From positions 1 through 64,000 of the forward strand of contig NZ_JAPNLM010000013.1 in NCBI RefSeq assembly GCF_026627255.1: 64,000 bases of DNA, in the 5' to 3' direction. The position numbers were made by a program, and so were the translations under genes. Under the pieces are notes generated by a model. The model saw only the letters and a program-made list of their open reading frames with translations. It did not search any database and was not told the DNA's origin. The DNA comes from Streptomyces antarcticus (GTDB lineage Bacteria > Actinomycetota > Actinomycetes > Streptomycetales > Streptomycetaceae). Each line of letters opens with the position of its first letter. Within the stretch, counting starts at the first letter, position 1. Positions 16,110 to 25,556 of this stretch are shown one piece after another.

Positions 16110-18130
16110 CGGACACCACGCCTTGGCGGCCCGCCTCCGGCCCTCCGGCCGGGGCGGGCCCCACCCGTGTGCCGGGGACCCCGGACTTCGCCGCCGGCCC
16201 GGCGGGCGGTCCGGACCCGGGCCGGCCGCCGGGGGAGCCCGCCGGGCCCGCCGCGCGGGACCGCGTCCGCCGCCAGGGCCCCCCGGGCCGTACCGGTGAC
16301 CCCGAGGCCGCTGCGGAACCCCGCAGCGTGCGCGTCGCGGCCAGGGGCGCGGCGGAGCCCGCCGTTGGGCCGGCCGCCGGGCCGTCCGGACCCGCCGCCG
16401 GGCCCGCCGGGCCCGCCCGGTACGCGGGCGGCGCCGCCCGCGGGGTCCGCACCGCCACCCGCCGGGCCGCCGCGGCCGCGCCCCCGCGGACACCCTCCTC
16501 GCCGGGCGGGAACGCGCCCGCGCCGCTGGGGCGGTTCCTCGCCAAGGCCGCCGCCGTCACCGCCGGGCTCACCGCCGCCGGGGCGGTGTTCGGGCTCGTA
16601 CGCGACCAGACCATCGCGCACCTCTTCGGCGCCGGGCCCGACAGCGACGCCTTCCTCATCGCGTGGACCCTGCCGGAGATGGCCTCGACGCTCCTCATCG
16701 AGGACGCCATGGCGCTGCTGATGGTCCCCGCCTTCAGCCACGCCCTGGCCCGGCGGGCCGCCGGCCGGGCCGGGCTCACCCGCAAGGAGGCCCGCGCGCA
16801 GGACCCCGTACGGATGCTGGTGGCGGCGACCCTGCCGCGGCTGGCGGTGCTGCTCGCCGCCGTCGCCTCCGTGCTCATCGTCGCCGCGCCGCTCGTCGTC
16901 GCCGTGCTCGCGCCGGGCCTGCCCGACCCCGGGCTGGCCGTGCAGTGCACCCGGCTGACCGCGCTGACCGTGCTCTCCTTCGGGATCGCCGGGTACTTCA
17001 GCGCCGCGCTGCGGGCGCACCGGTCGTTCGTACCGCCGGCCGCGATCTACGTCTCGTACAACGTCGGCATCATCGGCACCATGCTCGCCCTGCACGCCCT
17101 GTGGGGGGTGCGGGCGGCGGCTGCCGGGGTCGCCGTCGGCGGGCTGCTGATGGTCCTCGTCCAACTGCCCGCCTTCATCCGCAACGTGGGCTTCGGGCCG
17201 GCCCGGGCCAAGCGCGCCCCCCGCAGCCGGCGCGACCGCGACCGGCCCACCCTCATCGCCTTCGGCCTCATCGCCCCCGTGATCTTCTTCGCGGTCTTCC
17301 GGCAGTCCCAGGTCCTGGTGGAGCGGTTCCTCGCCGCCTCCCTGCCCTCCGGCGCCATCTCGCACCTGAACTACGCCCAGAAGGTGGCGCAGATGCCGAT
17401 GGTGCTGTCGCTGATGATCTGCACCGTCACCTTCCCGGTGGTGGCCCAGGCCATGGCCGCCGGAGAGCGCGAGAAGGCCCGCCGCCGCGTGGAGCAGGAC
17501 CTCGCGCTGGCCTCCCTCGCCGTCCTGATGGGGACCGCGCTGGTCATCGGCTACGCCCCGCAGATCATCCAGGTCCTCTTCGAACGCGGCGCCTTCACCC
17601 ACGAGGACACCCTCGCCACCGCCTCCGTCATGCGGGTCTACGGATTCGGACTCCTCGGCCACTGCCTCGTCGGCGCGTTGTCCCGGCCCTTCTTCTCGAC
17701 CGCCCGGCCCACATGGTTCCCGGCGCTCGCGATGGGCGCCGGACTCCTCGTCAACATCGTGGCCGGAGCCTTCGCCGTCGGCTGGTGGGGCACCTACGGC
17801 ATCGCCGCCGCCAACGCCGCCGGCATCAGCACCACCGCCGTCCTCCTCCTCACCGGCCTCGGCTCCCGGATGGTCGCCATCCAGGTCCGCCGGGTCGCCG
17901 TCAGCATCGGCCGGCTCGCCGTCGCCGCCGTCGCAGCGGGCGGCACCGGCTGGATCGCCGGCCCGATGATCCCCGACCCGACGGTCAGCGCCGCCCTCGG
18001 CTGCCTGCTCGTCCCCGCCATGTTCGGGGCCACCGGCATGGCCATACGCGCACTCGAAGTCACCGCCCTGCCCGGTCAGATCGCCCAGTTCTCCTCCCAG
18101 CTCACGCAGAGGTTCCGCAATGTCCGCTGA
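16106..18130 (+). CDS. MviN/MurJ-like lipid-linked oligosaccharide flippase (putative Wzx)
   Basis: 674 residues from the GTG at 16106, which overlaps the preceding stop (GTGA). The first ~140 residues are a Gly/Pro/Ala/Arg-rich disordered extension. The rest is a 13-14-helix MOP-family transporter: LGRFLAKAAAVTAGLTAAGA, VRDQTIAHLFGAGPDSDAFL, LNYAQKVAQMPMVLSLMICT and FERGAFTHEDTLATASVMRV are typical of MurJ/MviN. Because it sits between a Wzy-like gene and a deacetylase, it probably flips the exopolysaccharide repeat unit rather than lipid II; that is inference. The 3' end overlaps the deacetylase gene by 11 bp. Confidence 0.88.
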   Translation: MTDTTPWRPASGPPAGAGPTRVPGTPDFAAGPAGGPDPGRPPGEPAGPAARDRVRRQGPPGRTGDPEAAAEPRSVRVAARGAAEPAVGPAAGPSGPAAGPAGPARYAGGAARGVRTATRRAAAAAPPRTPSSPGGNAPAPLGRFLAKAAAVTAGLTAAGAVFGLVRDQTIAHLFGAGPDSDAFLIAWTLPEMASTLLIEDAMALLMVPAFSHALARRAAGRAGLTRKEARAQDPVRMLVAATLPRLAVLLAAVASVLIVAAPLVVAVLAPGLPDPGLAVQCTRLTALTVLSFGIAGYFSAALRAHRSFVPPAAIYVSYNVGIIGTMLALHALWGVRAAAAGVAVGGLLMVLVQLPAFIRNVGFGPARAKRAPRSRRDRDRPTLIAFGLIAPVIFFAVFRQSQVLVERFLAASLPSGAISHLNYAQKVAQMPMVLSLMICTVTFPVVAQAMAAGEREKARRRVEQDLALASLAVLMGTALVIGYAPQIIQVLFERGAFTHEDTLATASVMRVYGFGLLGHCLVGALSRPFFSTARPTWFPALAMGAGLLVNIVAGAFAVGWWGTYGIAAANAAGISTTAVLLLTGLGSRMVAIQVRRVAVSIGRLAVAAVAAGGTGWIAGPMIPDPTVSAALGCLLVPAMFGATGMAIRALEVTALPGQIAQFSSQLTQRFRNVR

Positions 18131-18896
18131 CACCGACACGGCTCCCGACGCCGTGATGGTCCCCGCCCGACGGGCCGCATCGCCGTGGGTCCTGATGTAC
18201 CACTCGGTCGCCGAGTTCACCGACCCCGCCGAGGACCCGTACGGGATCACCGTCACCCCGCGCGCCCTGGAGGCCCAGCTGCTGTGGCTGCGCTCCCGGG
18301 GCCTGCGCGGCGTGTCCGTCGGTGAGCTGCTCCGGGCCCGGGCGGCCGGGCGCGGTGACGGGCTCGTCGGCCTCACCTTCGACGACGGGTACACCGACTT
18401 CCTGACCCGGGCCCTGCCGCTGCTGCTCCGCCACGACTGCACCTCCACCCTCTTCGTGCTGCCCGGCCGGCTCGGCGTCGACAACGTGTGGGACCCGCTG
18501 GGCCCGCGCAAGGGCCTCCTCACCGCCGAGGGCGTCCGCGAAGTCGCCGCCTCCGGACAGGAGATCGGCTCGCACGGGCTGCTCCACCAGGACCTCACCG
18601 CCGCCGACGACGACGTGCTCGCGCAGGAGCTGCGGGGCAGCCGCGACCTGCTGCGCGAGCTGACCGGGACCCTGCCGGAGGGCTTCTGCTACCCGTACGG
18701 GCACCTCGACGCCCGGGTCGTCGACGCGACGCGGGCCGCCGGCTACGGCTACGCCTGCGCCATCGACCCGGGCCCGCTCGCCGGACGGCACGCGCTGCCC
18801 CGCACGCACGTCAGCCAGGCCGACGGCGGGGCGCGGCTGCGCGTCAAGCAGCTGCGCCACCAGGTGCGGCAGCTCAGGCGGGGGGTGCGCCGGTGA
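18120..18896 (+). CDS. Polysaccharide deacetylase (CE4 family)
   Basis: 258 residues, no signal peptide. NodB-type motifs: LTFDDGYTDFLTRALPLLLR (catalytic base and metal Asp pair), EIGSHGLLHQDLTAADDD (metal-binding HxxxH), and FCYPYGHLDARVVDATRAAG. These metal-dependent enzymes remove N- or O-acetyl groups from sugars. The lack of an export signal suggests action on a cytoplasmic lipid-linked precursor, unless it leaves by another route. It overlaps the flippase gene upstream by 11 bp and the glycosyltransferase downstream by 4 bp (GTGA). Confidence 0.9.
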   Translation: MSADTDTAPDAVMVPARRAASPWVLMYHSVAEFTDPAEDPYGITVTPRALEAQLLWLRSRGLRGVSVGELLRARAAGRGDGLVGLTFDDGYTDFLTRALPLLLRHDCTSTLFVLPGRLGVDNVWDPLGPRKGLLTAEGVREVAASGQEIGSHGLLHQDLTAADDDVLAQELRGSRDLLRELTGTLPEGFCYPYGHLDARVVDATRAAGYGYACAIDPGPLAGRHALPRTHVSQADGGARLRVKQLRHQVRQLRRGVRR

Positions 18897-20185
18897 AGGA
18901 CGTACGGGAGGACGTACGGGAGGCCCGGACGCTCCACATCATCACCGGGCTCGGAGTGGGCGGCGCCGAGCAGCAGCTGCGGCTGCTGCTGCGGCACATG
19001 CCCATGCCGTGCGACGTACTGACGCTGACCAACCCCGGGCCGGTCGCCGAGGGGCTGCGCGCCGACGGGGTCCGCGTCGTCCACCTGGGGATGAACGGGA
19101 ACCGGGACCTGGGCGCGCTGCCGAGGATGGTGAAGTTCATCCGCCGCGGCCGGTACGACCTCGTGCACACGCACCTGTACCGGGCCTGCGTGTACGGGCG
19201 GCTCGCGGCCCGCCTCGCCGGCGTCGGGGCGACCGTGGCCACCGAGCACTCCCTCGGCGAGGGCGAGATCGAGGGCCGGCCGCTGTCGGGCGGCGTACGG
19301 GCGCTGTACCTGGCAAGCGAGCGCCTCGGCGCCGCGACCGTGGCCGTCTCGGACACCGTGGCGGCCCGGCTGGAGGGCTGGGGGGTGCCGGCCGCGCGGG
19401 TGCACGTCGTGCCCAACGGCATCGAGGCCGTCCGCTTCCGCTTCGACGAGGGCGTACGGCGCTCCACCCGCGCCCGCACCGGGCTGCCGGAGCGGGCCTT
19501 CGTCGTCGGCGGCGTCGGCAGGCTGGTGCCGGGCAAGCGGTTCGACGTCCTCGTCCGGGCCGTCGCGGCGCTGCCCGGGGCGCACCTGCTGCTGGCCGGC
19601 GACGGGCCGGAGCGGGCCGCGCTGCGGCTGCTGGCCGCCGAACTGGGCGCGCAGAGCCGCATCCACCTGCTGGGGGAGCGGGACCCGCTCGGCGACAGCG
19701 CCGACGGCCGCACCCCGGGGATCCCGGCGCTGCTGGCCGCCATGGACGTGTTCGTCTCCCCGTCCCGGGAGGAGGCCTTCGGCCTGGCGGTGGTCGAGGC
19801 GCTGGCCGCCGGCCTGCCGGTGCTGCACGTGACCTGCCCCGCCATCGACGACCTGCCGGCCGCCCAGGCACCCGGCGCCCGCCGCATCGGCACCGGCACG
19901 GAGGAACTGGTCGCCGCCCTGCGCGGCCACATGGAGGCGGGGGCCCGCAGGCTGCCGCCGCCGCCGGTGGTCCGCCGCTACGACATCGCCCGCAGCGCGC
20001 AGCGGCTCCTGGACGTCTACGCCCTCGCGCTGGCCGCGCCGGCGGCCCGGACCCGGACGGCCCCGGCCGCCGCGTCCCCGCTGCCGGAACAGACTCCGGG
20101 GCCCGCGCCGGCGCCCCCGGCGGGGCCGGACCCGGCCCGCCCCCGCTCCGGACGGAACGGGGCCGGCGCGCCCGGGCCCGGCTGA
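18893..20185 (+). CDS. Glycosyltransferase, GT4 family
   Basis: 430 residues from the GTG at 18893. The N-terminus ARTLHIITGLGVGGAEQQLR and the donor half GGVGRLVPGKRFDVLVRAVA with the EX7E motif in PSREEAFGLAVVEALAAGLP identify a retaining GT-B enzyme. A Pro/Ala-rich tail of about 55 residues follows the catalytic domain and is probably disordered. Translationally coupled to the deacetylase gene. Together with the GT at 12017, only two glycosyltransferases plus the initiating sugar transferase are present, which would suit a short (about three-sugar) repeat unit if no others act. Confidence 0.9.
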   Translation: MKDVREDVREARTLHIITGLGVGGAEQQLRLLLRHMPMPCDVLTLTNPGPVAEGLRADGVRVVHLGMNGNRDLGALPRMVKFIRRGRYDLVHTHLYRACVYGRLAARLAGVGATVATEHSLGEGEIEGRPLSGGVRALYLASERLGAATVAVSDTVAARLEGWGVPAARVHVVPNGIEAVRFRFDEGVRRSTRARTGLPERAFVVGGVGRLVPGKRFDVLVRAVAALPGAHLLLAGDGPERAALRLLAAELGAQSRIHLLGERDPLGDSADGRTPGIPALLAAMDVFVSPSREEAFGLAVVEALAAGLPVLHVTCPAIDDLPAAQAPGARRIGTGTEELVAALRGHMEAGARRLPPPPVVRRYDIARSAQRLLDVYALALAAPAARTRTAPAAASPLPEQTPGPAPAPPAGPDPARPRSGRNGAGAPGPG

Positions 20186-20259
20186 TCCGCACACCCCCGG
20201 CCACGGGAACGGCCGGGACCCCGAGAACTCCCCTCCACTCCCAGGAAGCGAGCACGCCC

Positions 20260-20982
20260 ATGGCCGACACCGCTGACCAGAAGAAGTCCGACCACCGCTC
20301 GGAGAAGAAGAAGGCCGCCCGGCGCAGGCCCGGGCCGCCGCCCGCGTGGTGGCCGCTGCCCGCCTGCGCCCTGCTCGGGCTGGCCGCGGGCGGTGCGTAC
20401 GGGGTGCTCAAGGCCCCCGAGTACGCCGCCACCAGCTACGTCGTCGCCGTCCCCGACGACACCACCGAGCCGGCCACCGCGCTGGGCTTCGCCCAGGCGT
20501 ACGCCCGCATCGCCACCAGCAGTTCCACCCTCGCGTACGCCCAGCCGCGCGCGGGCATCACCGTGCAGCGGCTGCGGACCCAGGTCCGGGCGGAGACCTC
20601 CCCCGAGTCCCCGATGATCGCCATCACCGGCACCTCCAAGAGCCCCGCCGAGGCCGCCGACATCGCCAACGCCGTCGCGGACGCGCTGTCCCTGAGCAGC
20701 AATCAGGCCGCGAAGAACACGGGCGTCCAGCTGCTGCTGTTCAACCAGGCCGTCGCCCCCACCGACCCGGCCTCCCCGTCCGCGCCGATCAGCGGCGCCG
20801 TCGGGATGTGCGCGGGCGGTCTGCTGGGCGGGCTGTGGCTGCTGGCCCGCCCGGCGCGCGGACAGCGCCGGGACCAGGCCGGCGGGGCCGTGGCCGCGGG
20901 CGCGCCCCCGGTCGAGGAGTACGCCACGCTTCCGGCGCAGGGCGACCACGCCGAGACCAAGGAGAAGGAGTCCGTGCGATGA
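20260..20982 (+). CDS. Wzz-like chain-length/co-polymerase membrane protein
   Basis: 240 residues from the ATG at 20260. A charged Lys-rich N-terminus is followed by a membrane helix (PLPACALLGLAAGGAYGVL), then about 130 residues outside the membrane (YAATSYVVAVPDD, MIAITGTSKSPAEAADIANA) and a second helix (GAVGMCAGGLLGGLWLLARP). The two-helix layout with an external domain is that of Wzz/CapA-type chain-length regulators, which control how many repeat units the Wzy polymerase joins. The cytoplasmic kinase half (Walker motifs) is absent. The stop overlaps the next start (ATGA). Confidence 0.8.
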   Translation: MADTADQKKSDHRSEKKKAARRRPGPPPAWWPLPACALLGLAAGGAYGVLKAPEYAATSYVVAVPDDTTEPATALGFAQAYARIATSSSTLAYAQPRAGITVQRLRTQVRAETSPESPMIAITGTSKSPAEAADIANAVADALSLSSNQAAKNTGVQLLLFNQAVAPTDPASPSAPISGAVGMCAGGLLGGLWLLARPARGQRRDQAGGAVAAGAPPVEEYATLPAQGDHAETKEKESVR

Positions 20983-22121
20983 GTCCGGGCTCCGCCGGGG
21001 CCCTGGCGGTGACACTGTGCCGCGATCCCCGGCAGTTCGCCGCGCTGGAGGAGCCGTGGAACCGGCTCGTCCGCGGCTGTCCCACCGCCACCCCCTTCCA
21101 GAGCCACGCATGGCTGCACTCCTGGTGGCTGTCGTACGGGAAGGAGGGCCGCCTGCGGATCGTCCTCGTGCGGCGCGACGGGGAGCTGGTCGGCGCGGCC
21201 GCGCTGATGCTCGTCCACCGGCCGCTGCCGCTGCTGGTGCCGCTCGGCGGCAACATCACCGACTACTTCGACGTGCTGGTGGCCGCCGAACACGCCGGCC
21301 AGGTCGTCCCGGCGCTGGCCCGCGGGCTGCACCGGGCCGCCCGGCGCGCGGTCGTCGACCTGAGGGAGGTGCGCCCGGGGGCCGCCGCGGAAGGCGTGTA
21401 CGAGCACTGGACCGGGGCCCGCAGCAAGCTCACCGACTCCACCTGCATGGAGCTGCCGACGCTTCCCTTCGAGGAGCTGGTCAAGCGGATGCCGGCCTCC
21501 GGGGGCCAGCGGGTGCGGGCCAAGCTCCGCAAGACCGACGCGGCCGGGATCGAGGAGCACGAGGTCACCGAGCAGGAGGTGCCGCGCGCCGTACGGACCC
21601 TGCTGCGGCTGCACGAGAAGCAGTGGCGCGGCCGCGGGGTGACCCCCGAGCACCTGAGGCCCCGGTTCGCCGAGCACCTGACCCGGGCCACCCGGCGGAT
21701 GGTGCGGGCCGGGGAGGGGCGACTGACGGAGTTCCGCCTCGACGGCGAGGTGGTGGCGGCGAACGTGACGCTGCTGTCGGCCGGGCTGAGCGGCGGCTAC
21801 CTGTACGGCGCCGACCCGGACCTGCGCACGCGCAAGGTGGACGTGGCGACGCTGCTGCTGCGCCACGAGACGGGCCGGGCGCTGGCCGACGGCCGCCCGG
21901 TGGTCAGCTTCCTGCGCGGCAATGAGCCGTACAAGAACCACTGGCGGCCCGAGACGGTCGTCAACCAGCGGTTCCTGCTGGCCACGACCGCGCTCGCGCC
22001 CCTGCTGCGGCTGCACGAGTCGCAGCTGGCGGGGCGCGGGCGGGCGGTGGACGCGCTGAGGGAGGCGCTGCCGGCCGCCAGGGACTGGCGGGCGCGGCTC
22101 AACGAACTGCGGGTGCGGTGA
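20979..22121 (+). CDS. GNAT-fold acyltransferase, CelD/BcsL-like (Acetyltransf_6)
   Basis: 380 residues. The layout of two GNAT-like halves matches proteins annotated as acetyltransferases of cellulose/exopolysaccharide synthesis: N-terminal FQSHAWLHSWWLSYGKEGRL, central RVRAKLRKTDAAGIEEHEV, and C-terminal GGYLYGADPDLRTRKVDVAT and FLRGNEPYKNHWRPETVVNQ. It could acetylate the polymer or transfer aminoacyl groups (FemAB-like members share this fold). The deacetylase in the same operon suggests the acetyl pattern of the sugar is tuned. Coupled to the Wzz-like gene by a 4-bp overlap, and last gene of the tight operon. Confidence 0.85.
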   Translation: MSPGSAGALAVTLCRDPRQFAALEEPWNRLVRGCPTATPFQSHAWLHSWWLSYGKEGRLRIVLVRRDGELVGAAALMLVHRPLPLLVPLGGNITDYFDVLVAAEHAGQVVPALARGLHRAARRAVVDLREVRPGAAAEGVYEHWTGARSKLTDSTCMELPTLPFEELVKRMPASGGQRVRAKLRKTDAAGIEEHEVTEQEVPRAVRTLLRLHEKQWRGRGVTPEHLRPRFAEHLTRATRRMVRAGEGRLTEFRLDGEVVAANVTLLSAGLSGGYLYGADPDLRTRKVDVATLLLRHETGRALADGRPVVSFLRGNEPYKNHWRPETVVNQRFLLATTALAPLLRLHESQLAGRGRAVDALREALPAARDWRARLNELRVR

Positions 22122-22153
22122 CCCGGCCGGTCGGGCCGGCCGGGCCGGTCGGG

Positions 22154-23764
22154 CTAGAAGGGCCAGAAACCGAAGTTGTCCTTCCAGTCGACCTGGACGC
22201 AGACCGACTGTTTGCCGACCAGCTTGGAGAGCCACTCGCCGAAGTTGAGCGGCACGCACCACTGCTTGCTGTTGGTCGGAGGCTTCGGCGGCTGGGGCTG
22301 GGGCTGGGGCTTGGGCGGCACGGGCGTCGGGACGAGCGGGCTCGGCGCCGCGGGCGAGGGCGCCGGGCTCTCGGGCGCCGGGCCCACCGGGCTCGGGGCG
22401 ACCGGGCTCGGGGCGACCGGGCTGGAGGCGACCGGGCTCGGGGCGACCGGGCTCGGGGCGACCGGGCTCGGCGCGACCGGCGTGGGGACCTCGGGCGTGG
22501 GGACTTGCGGCGTGGGGATCTCCGGGGTCGGGACCTGCGGGGTCGGGACCACGGGCGCGGGGACGAGCGGGCTGGGCACGAGCGGGCTCGGGGCGACCGG
22601 GCTCGGGGCGACCGGGCTCGGGATCTCCGGAGTGGGGACCTGCGGAGTGGGGACCTGGGGGGTCGGGACCTGCGGGGTCGGGATCTGCGGTGTCGGGACG
22701 ACCGGGGTGGGAACCACGGGAGTGGGAACCACGGGGGTCGGGATCACGGGCGTCGGGATCACCGGGGTCGGGATCACCGGGCCGGGCTTCTCGGGCGTCA
22801 GAGCGTCTCGGAAGACCTTCGCCGAGTCCGGGTTCTGCTTGCACTGCCACACGCCGTGCGGGCAGTAGTCGGTGATGGTGTGGTAGAGCGGCTTGTGCTG
22901 CTCGATCCACTTCAGCATGCGGCGCACGTACTCCGGATTGTCCCCGCGCCGGAACAGCCCCCACTCCGGGTAGGAGATCCGCTTGCCGTGTGCTTTCGCG
23001 AAGTCGACGTGCTGCTGGAGTCCGTACGGCTGGGTGATCTGGTCGTCGAAGGTCCGGCCGGGAGCCTGGTCGTACGAATCCATCCCGATGATGTCGACCA
23101 CGTCGTCGCCGGGGTAGCACTTGGTCCAGCCGATCGCGTCCGTGCCCCGGTTCGGGGCGAAATCGAACTTGAACTTCTGACCCGGCACCGACCGCATCGC
23201 GTTGACGGCGCGCTTCCAGTACGTCTTCCAGCCCTCCGGGTCCGGCCCGCAGCGGTGGGTGTAGGTGGTGCCGTTCATCTCCCAGCCGAGCACGATCACC
23301 GTGTCCGGGACGCCCAGCGCCACCAGCTTCTCGGCGAGCCTGCGGAAGTGCCGGTCGTACTGGCCCTCCGCGCCCGCCCGGATCAGCTGGGCCACCTGGT
23401 AGTCGGGCACCCGCTCCTCGTTCCGTGCCTGCATGGGCACGTTGAGGACGAACATCCGGTCGTCGTCGGCCCGCCGCCAGGCGGCCCAGTCCGCGAGGAA
23501 CGACACGTTCCCCTCGATGCCCGCCCACTGGTCGCCGGGGAGATAGGTGTGCCCCACCCGGATCTCCTTGCCGCCCAGCCAGCGCGACAGGAGCGGGATG
23601 CGGGCCACTCCGGGCGGCCCGTAGTCGAGATAGGCGCCCATGGCGATGTCGGAGCCCTTGGGCCGGTCCTCCTCGGGTGCCGCGAGCGCGGCCCCGGTCG
23701 CAAGCAGTCCGGCCGTGACCGTACCGATGCAGGTGCTCGCCAGTCGGCGGCGTGGTCTGGGCAT
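22154..23764 (-). CDS. Secreted GH26-like glycoside hydrolase with Pro-rich repeat stalk
   Basis: 536 residues. Signal peptide MPRPRRRLASTCIGTVTAGL (cleaved near ALA, residue 29). A catalytic (beta/alpha)8 domain of about residues 35-325 shows two likely glutamates: Glu162 in VIVLGWEMNGTTYTH (acid/base) and Glu267 in KRISYPEWGLFRRGDN (nucleophile), as in GH26 and related clan A enzymes. From residue 330 follow about 28 pentapeptides of the type V-x-P-T/S-P, then a conserved-looking 38-residue end with two cysteines (WCVPLNFGEWL, KQSVCVQVDW). It is convergent with the polysaccharide operon, so it may trim or release the polymer. Substrate unknown; GH26 members mostly cut beta-mannans. Confidence 0.82.
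   Translation of the reverse strand: MPRPRRRLASTCIGTVTAGLLATGAALAAPEEDRPKGSDIAMGAYLDYGPPGVARIPLLSRWLGGKEIRVGHTYLPGDQWAGIEGNVSFLADWAAWRRADDDRMFVLNVPMQARNEERVPDYQVAQLIRAGAEGQYDRHFRRLAEKLVALGVPDTVIVLGWEMNGTTYTHRCGPDPEGWKTYWKRAVNAMRSVPGQKFKFDFAPNRGTDAIGWTKCYPGDDVVDIIGMDSYDQAPGRTFDDQITQPYGLQQHVDFAKAHGKRISYPEWGLFRRGDNPEYVRRMLKWIEQHKPLYHTITDYCPHGVWQCKQNPDSAKVFRDALTPEKPGPVIPTPVIPTPVIPTPVVPTPVVPTPVVPTPQIPTPQVPTPQVPTPQVPTPEIPSPVAPSPVAPSPLVPSPLVPAPVVPTPQVPTPEIPTPQVPTPEVPTPVAPSPVAPSPVAPSPVASSPVAPSPVAPSPVGPAPESPAPSPAAPSPLVPTPVPPKPQPQPQPPKPPTNSKQWCVPLNFGEWLSKLVGKQSVCVQVDWKDNFGFWPF
22357..22777 (-). repeat. 15-bp coding repeat (about 28 Pro-Thr/Ser-Pro pentapeptides)
   Basis: Degenerate 15-bp units encode VIPTP, VVPTP, QVPTP, EIPTP and VAPSP pentapeptides of the stalk in the GH26-like protein. 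Neighbouring copies are nearly identical, a sign of repeat expansion. Boundaries are approximate. Confidence 0.85.
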
Positions 23765-23896
23765 GGCGTCTCCCGAGCTTTCCTGAATCGGTGTGCTTAC
23801 CAGAGACGTTAGACATCAGATCTGACGAATGGCCTGTTCGGTCACCGCCGCGTAGGCCATTCGCAGCTGCGCACCATCCCTGCTTGGTCCGACTAG

Positions 23897-25531
23897 GTGA
23901 AAGACACCGTTCCCATGCACGCGTTCACCAACCATGTGCCCGCCGTCCTGCTCCGGCTCGATCGCAATCCGTTCCACCACGGGACCCTTGGCGCCGTCAG
24001 ATCCCTTGGCCGCAAGGGCGTGGAGGTCCATGCCGTCGTCGAGGACGGGGGAGGTCCCGTGGGGCGTTCGCGGTACCTGCGCACCGTGCACGCGGGACCT
24101 GACGGAGGGTTGGACCCGCAGGCGCCCGAGGCGCTGCTGGAGTGCCTGGCCGGGGTGTCCGAGCGGATCGGGCGGCCCGCCGTCCTCATCGCCATGGATG
24201 ATCTGAGCGCCATCGCCGTGTCCCGGATCGCGACCGGTCTGACGGACCGTTTCCGGATCCCCCATCAGCCCGACAACCTGCCCGCCCGGGTGGCCGACAA
24301 GGGAGAGCTGTCCCGGCTCTGCGCGCGGTGGGACGTCCCGCACCCGGAGACCGTGATCCCGGCGAGCGGGGCGGAGGCGGCGGAGGCCGCGTGGAGCCTC
24401 GGACTGCCGGTGATCGCCAAGTGGACCCGGCCGTGGCTGCTGCCCGCCGGGGCCGAGGGCTTGCGGAGCACCCTGCTCGTGCACACCGTCGCCGAGGCGC
24501 GCCGCCTCCACGAACGCTCCGCCGAGGCCGGGAGCAGGCTGCTGCTCCAGCGGTTCCTGCCGGCCGGGCCGGACACCGACTGGTTCTTCCACGGGGCCTT
24601 CGCGCGCGGCGGACGCCCGCTGCTGGCCGGTTCGGGCCGCAAGGAGATGTCCTGGCCGGTGCGGACGGGGCTGACGGCCGTGGGCCGCTGGCTGCCGGAC
24701 CCGGCGGTGGAGGAGGCGGGGCTGAAGCTCGCCGAACGCCTCGGCTACCAGGGGATCCTGGACCTGGACTTCCGCCGCGACGAGCGCGGCACCTTCCGGC
24801 TGGTGGACTTCAACCCCCGGCCGGGGGCGCAGTTCCGGCTGTTCACGGACGCGTCCGGGCTGGACGTCGTCCAGGCGATGTACCTGGACCTGACGGGGCA
24901 GCGGGTCCCGGAGCCGTCGGGCGGACCGGGCCGGTTGTTCGTCGCCGAGAACTACGCGCTGCTGTCGGTGCTGCGGGGCGGGTCGCTGCCGCGCCGCCTC
25001 CCGGCGGGCCCGAAGCCCTCCGCGGCCGAGGCGGCTCCGAGGGTGCCCCCCGTCCGGCCCGCCCCTCCCGTCCGGCCCGCCGTGGGCGCCCGGGTGGTCC
25101 CCGGCCGGCGGAGCGGGCCGGCGGTCGCCGGACAGCGGTCCGCGCCAGGGGCCGCGCCGGCGGTCCCTGCCCCCGCCCCTGCCCCCGCCCCTGCCCCGGC
25201 TCCCGCCGAGCCGACGGCGGGTACCGCGGGGCGGGGGCCCTCGCGGGTGCTGCCGCGGGGCGAGCGGGGGAGGGTCGAGGCGGCCTGGTTCGCGTCCGAC
25301 GACCCGCTGCCGTTCCTGGCGATGCTGGCCGCCTTCCTCGGCCGGGGCGCCGGCAAGGGCGTGCGCGCCCTGCGCGGGGTACCCGCCCACGGCCGCCGGA
25401 CCGCCCGCGCGGTGGTCCGCGCCCCCCGCCAGCGCGGCCGCGACCGGCCGGACACCGCGGGCGGTGGTACGGCCTCCCGTCCGGCCCCGCCGGAGGCCCC
25501 GGCGGAGCCCGACGAGCTGGTGACCCGTTGA
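23897..25531 (+). CDS. ATP-grasp enzyme (carboxylate-amine/thiol ligase type) with disordered tail
   Basis: 544 residues from a GTG at 23897; the ATG at 23915 is an equally good start. Residues 1-360 form an ATP-grasp ligase: N-terminal PAVLLRLDRNPFHHGTLGAV, the ATP-binding lysine region LGLPVIAKWTRPWLL, and the metal-binding DLDFRRDERGTFRLVDFNPR. Such enzymes make an acyl-phosphate from a carboxylate and join it to an amine. The remaining 180 residues are Pro/Ala/Arg-rich with a 12-bp coding repeat (PAPAPAPAP). Its partner 25 bp downstream is an FAD oxidoreductase. Position suggests amidation or aminoacylation of the polymer or a small metabolite; substrate unknown. Confidence 0.78.
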   Translation: MKDTVPMHAFTNHVPAVLLRLDRNPFHHGTLGAVRSLGRKGVEVHAVVEDGGGPVGRSRYLRTVHAGPDGGLDPQAPEALLECLAGVSERIGRPAVLIAMDDLSAIAVSRIATGLTDRFRIPHQPDNLPARVADKGELSRLCARWDVPHPETVIPASGAEAAEAAWSLGLPVIAKWTRPWLLPAGAEGLRSTLLVHTVAEARRLHERSAEAGSRLLLQRFLPAGPDTDWFFHGAFARGGRPLLAGSGRKEMSWPVRTGLTAVGRWLPDPAVEEAGLKLAERLGYQGILDLDFRRDERGTFRLVDFNPRPGAQFRLFTDASGLDVVQAMYLDLTGQRVPEPSGGPGRLFVAENYALLSVLRGGSLPRRLPAGPKPSAAEAAPRVPPVRPAPPVRPAVGARVVPGRRSGPAVAGQRSAPGAAPAVPAPAPAPAPAPAPAEPTAGTAGRGPSRVLPRGERGRVEAAWFASDDPLPFLAMLAAFLGRGAGKGVRALRGVPAHGRRTARAVVRAPRQRGRDRPDTAGGGTASRPAPPEAPAEPDELVTR

Positions 25532-25556
25532 CCGTGGAGAGGGAAGGACGGCGGCC

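Noticed and set aside
22357-22777. CRISPR-like array
   Set aside because: The repeats are coding 15-bp units in frame with a secreted protein; no spacers.
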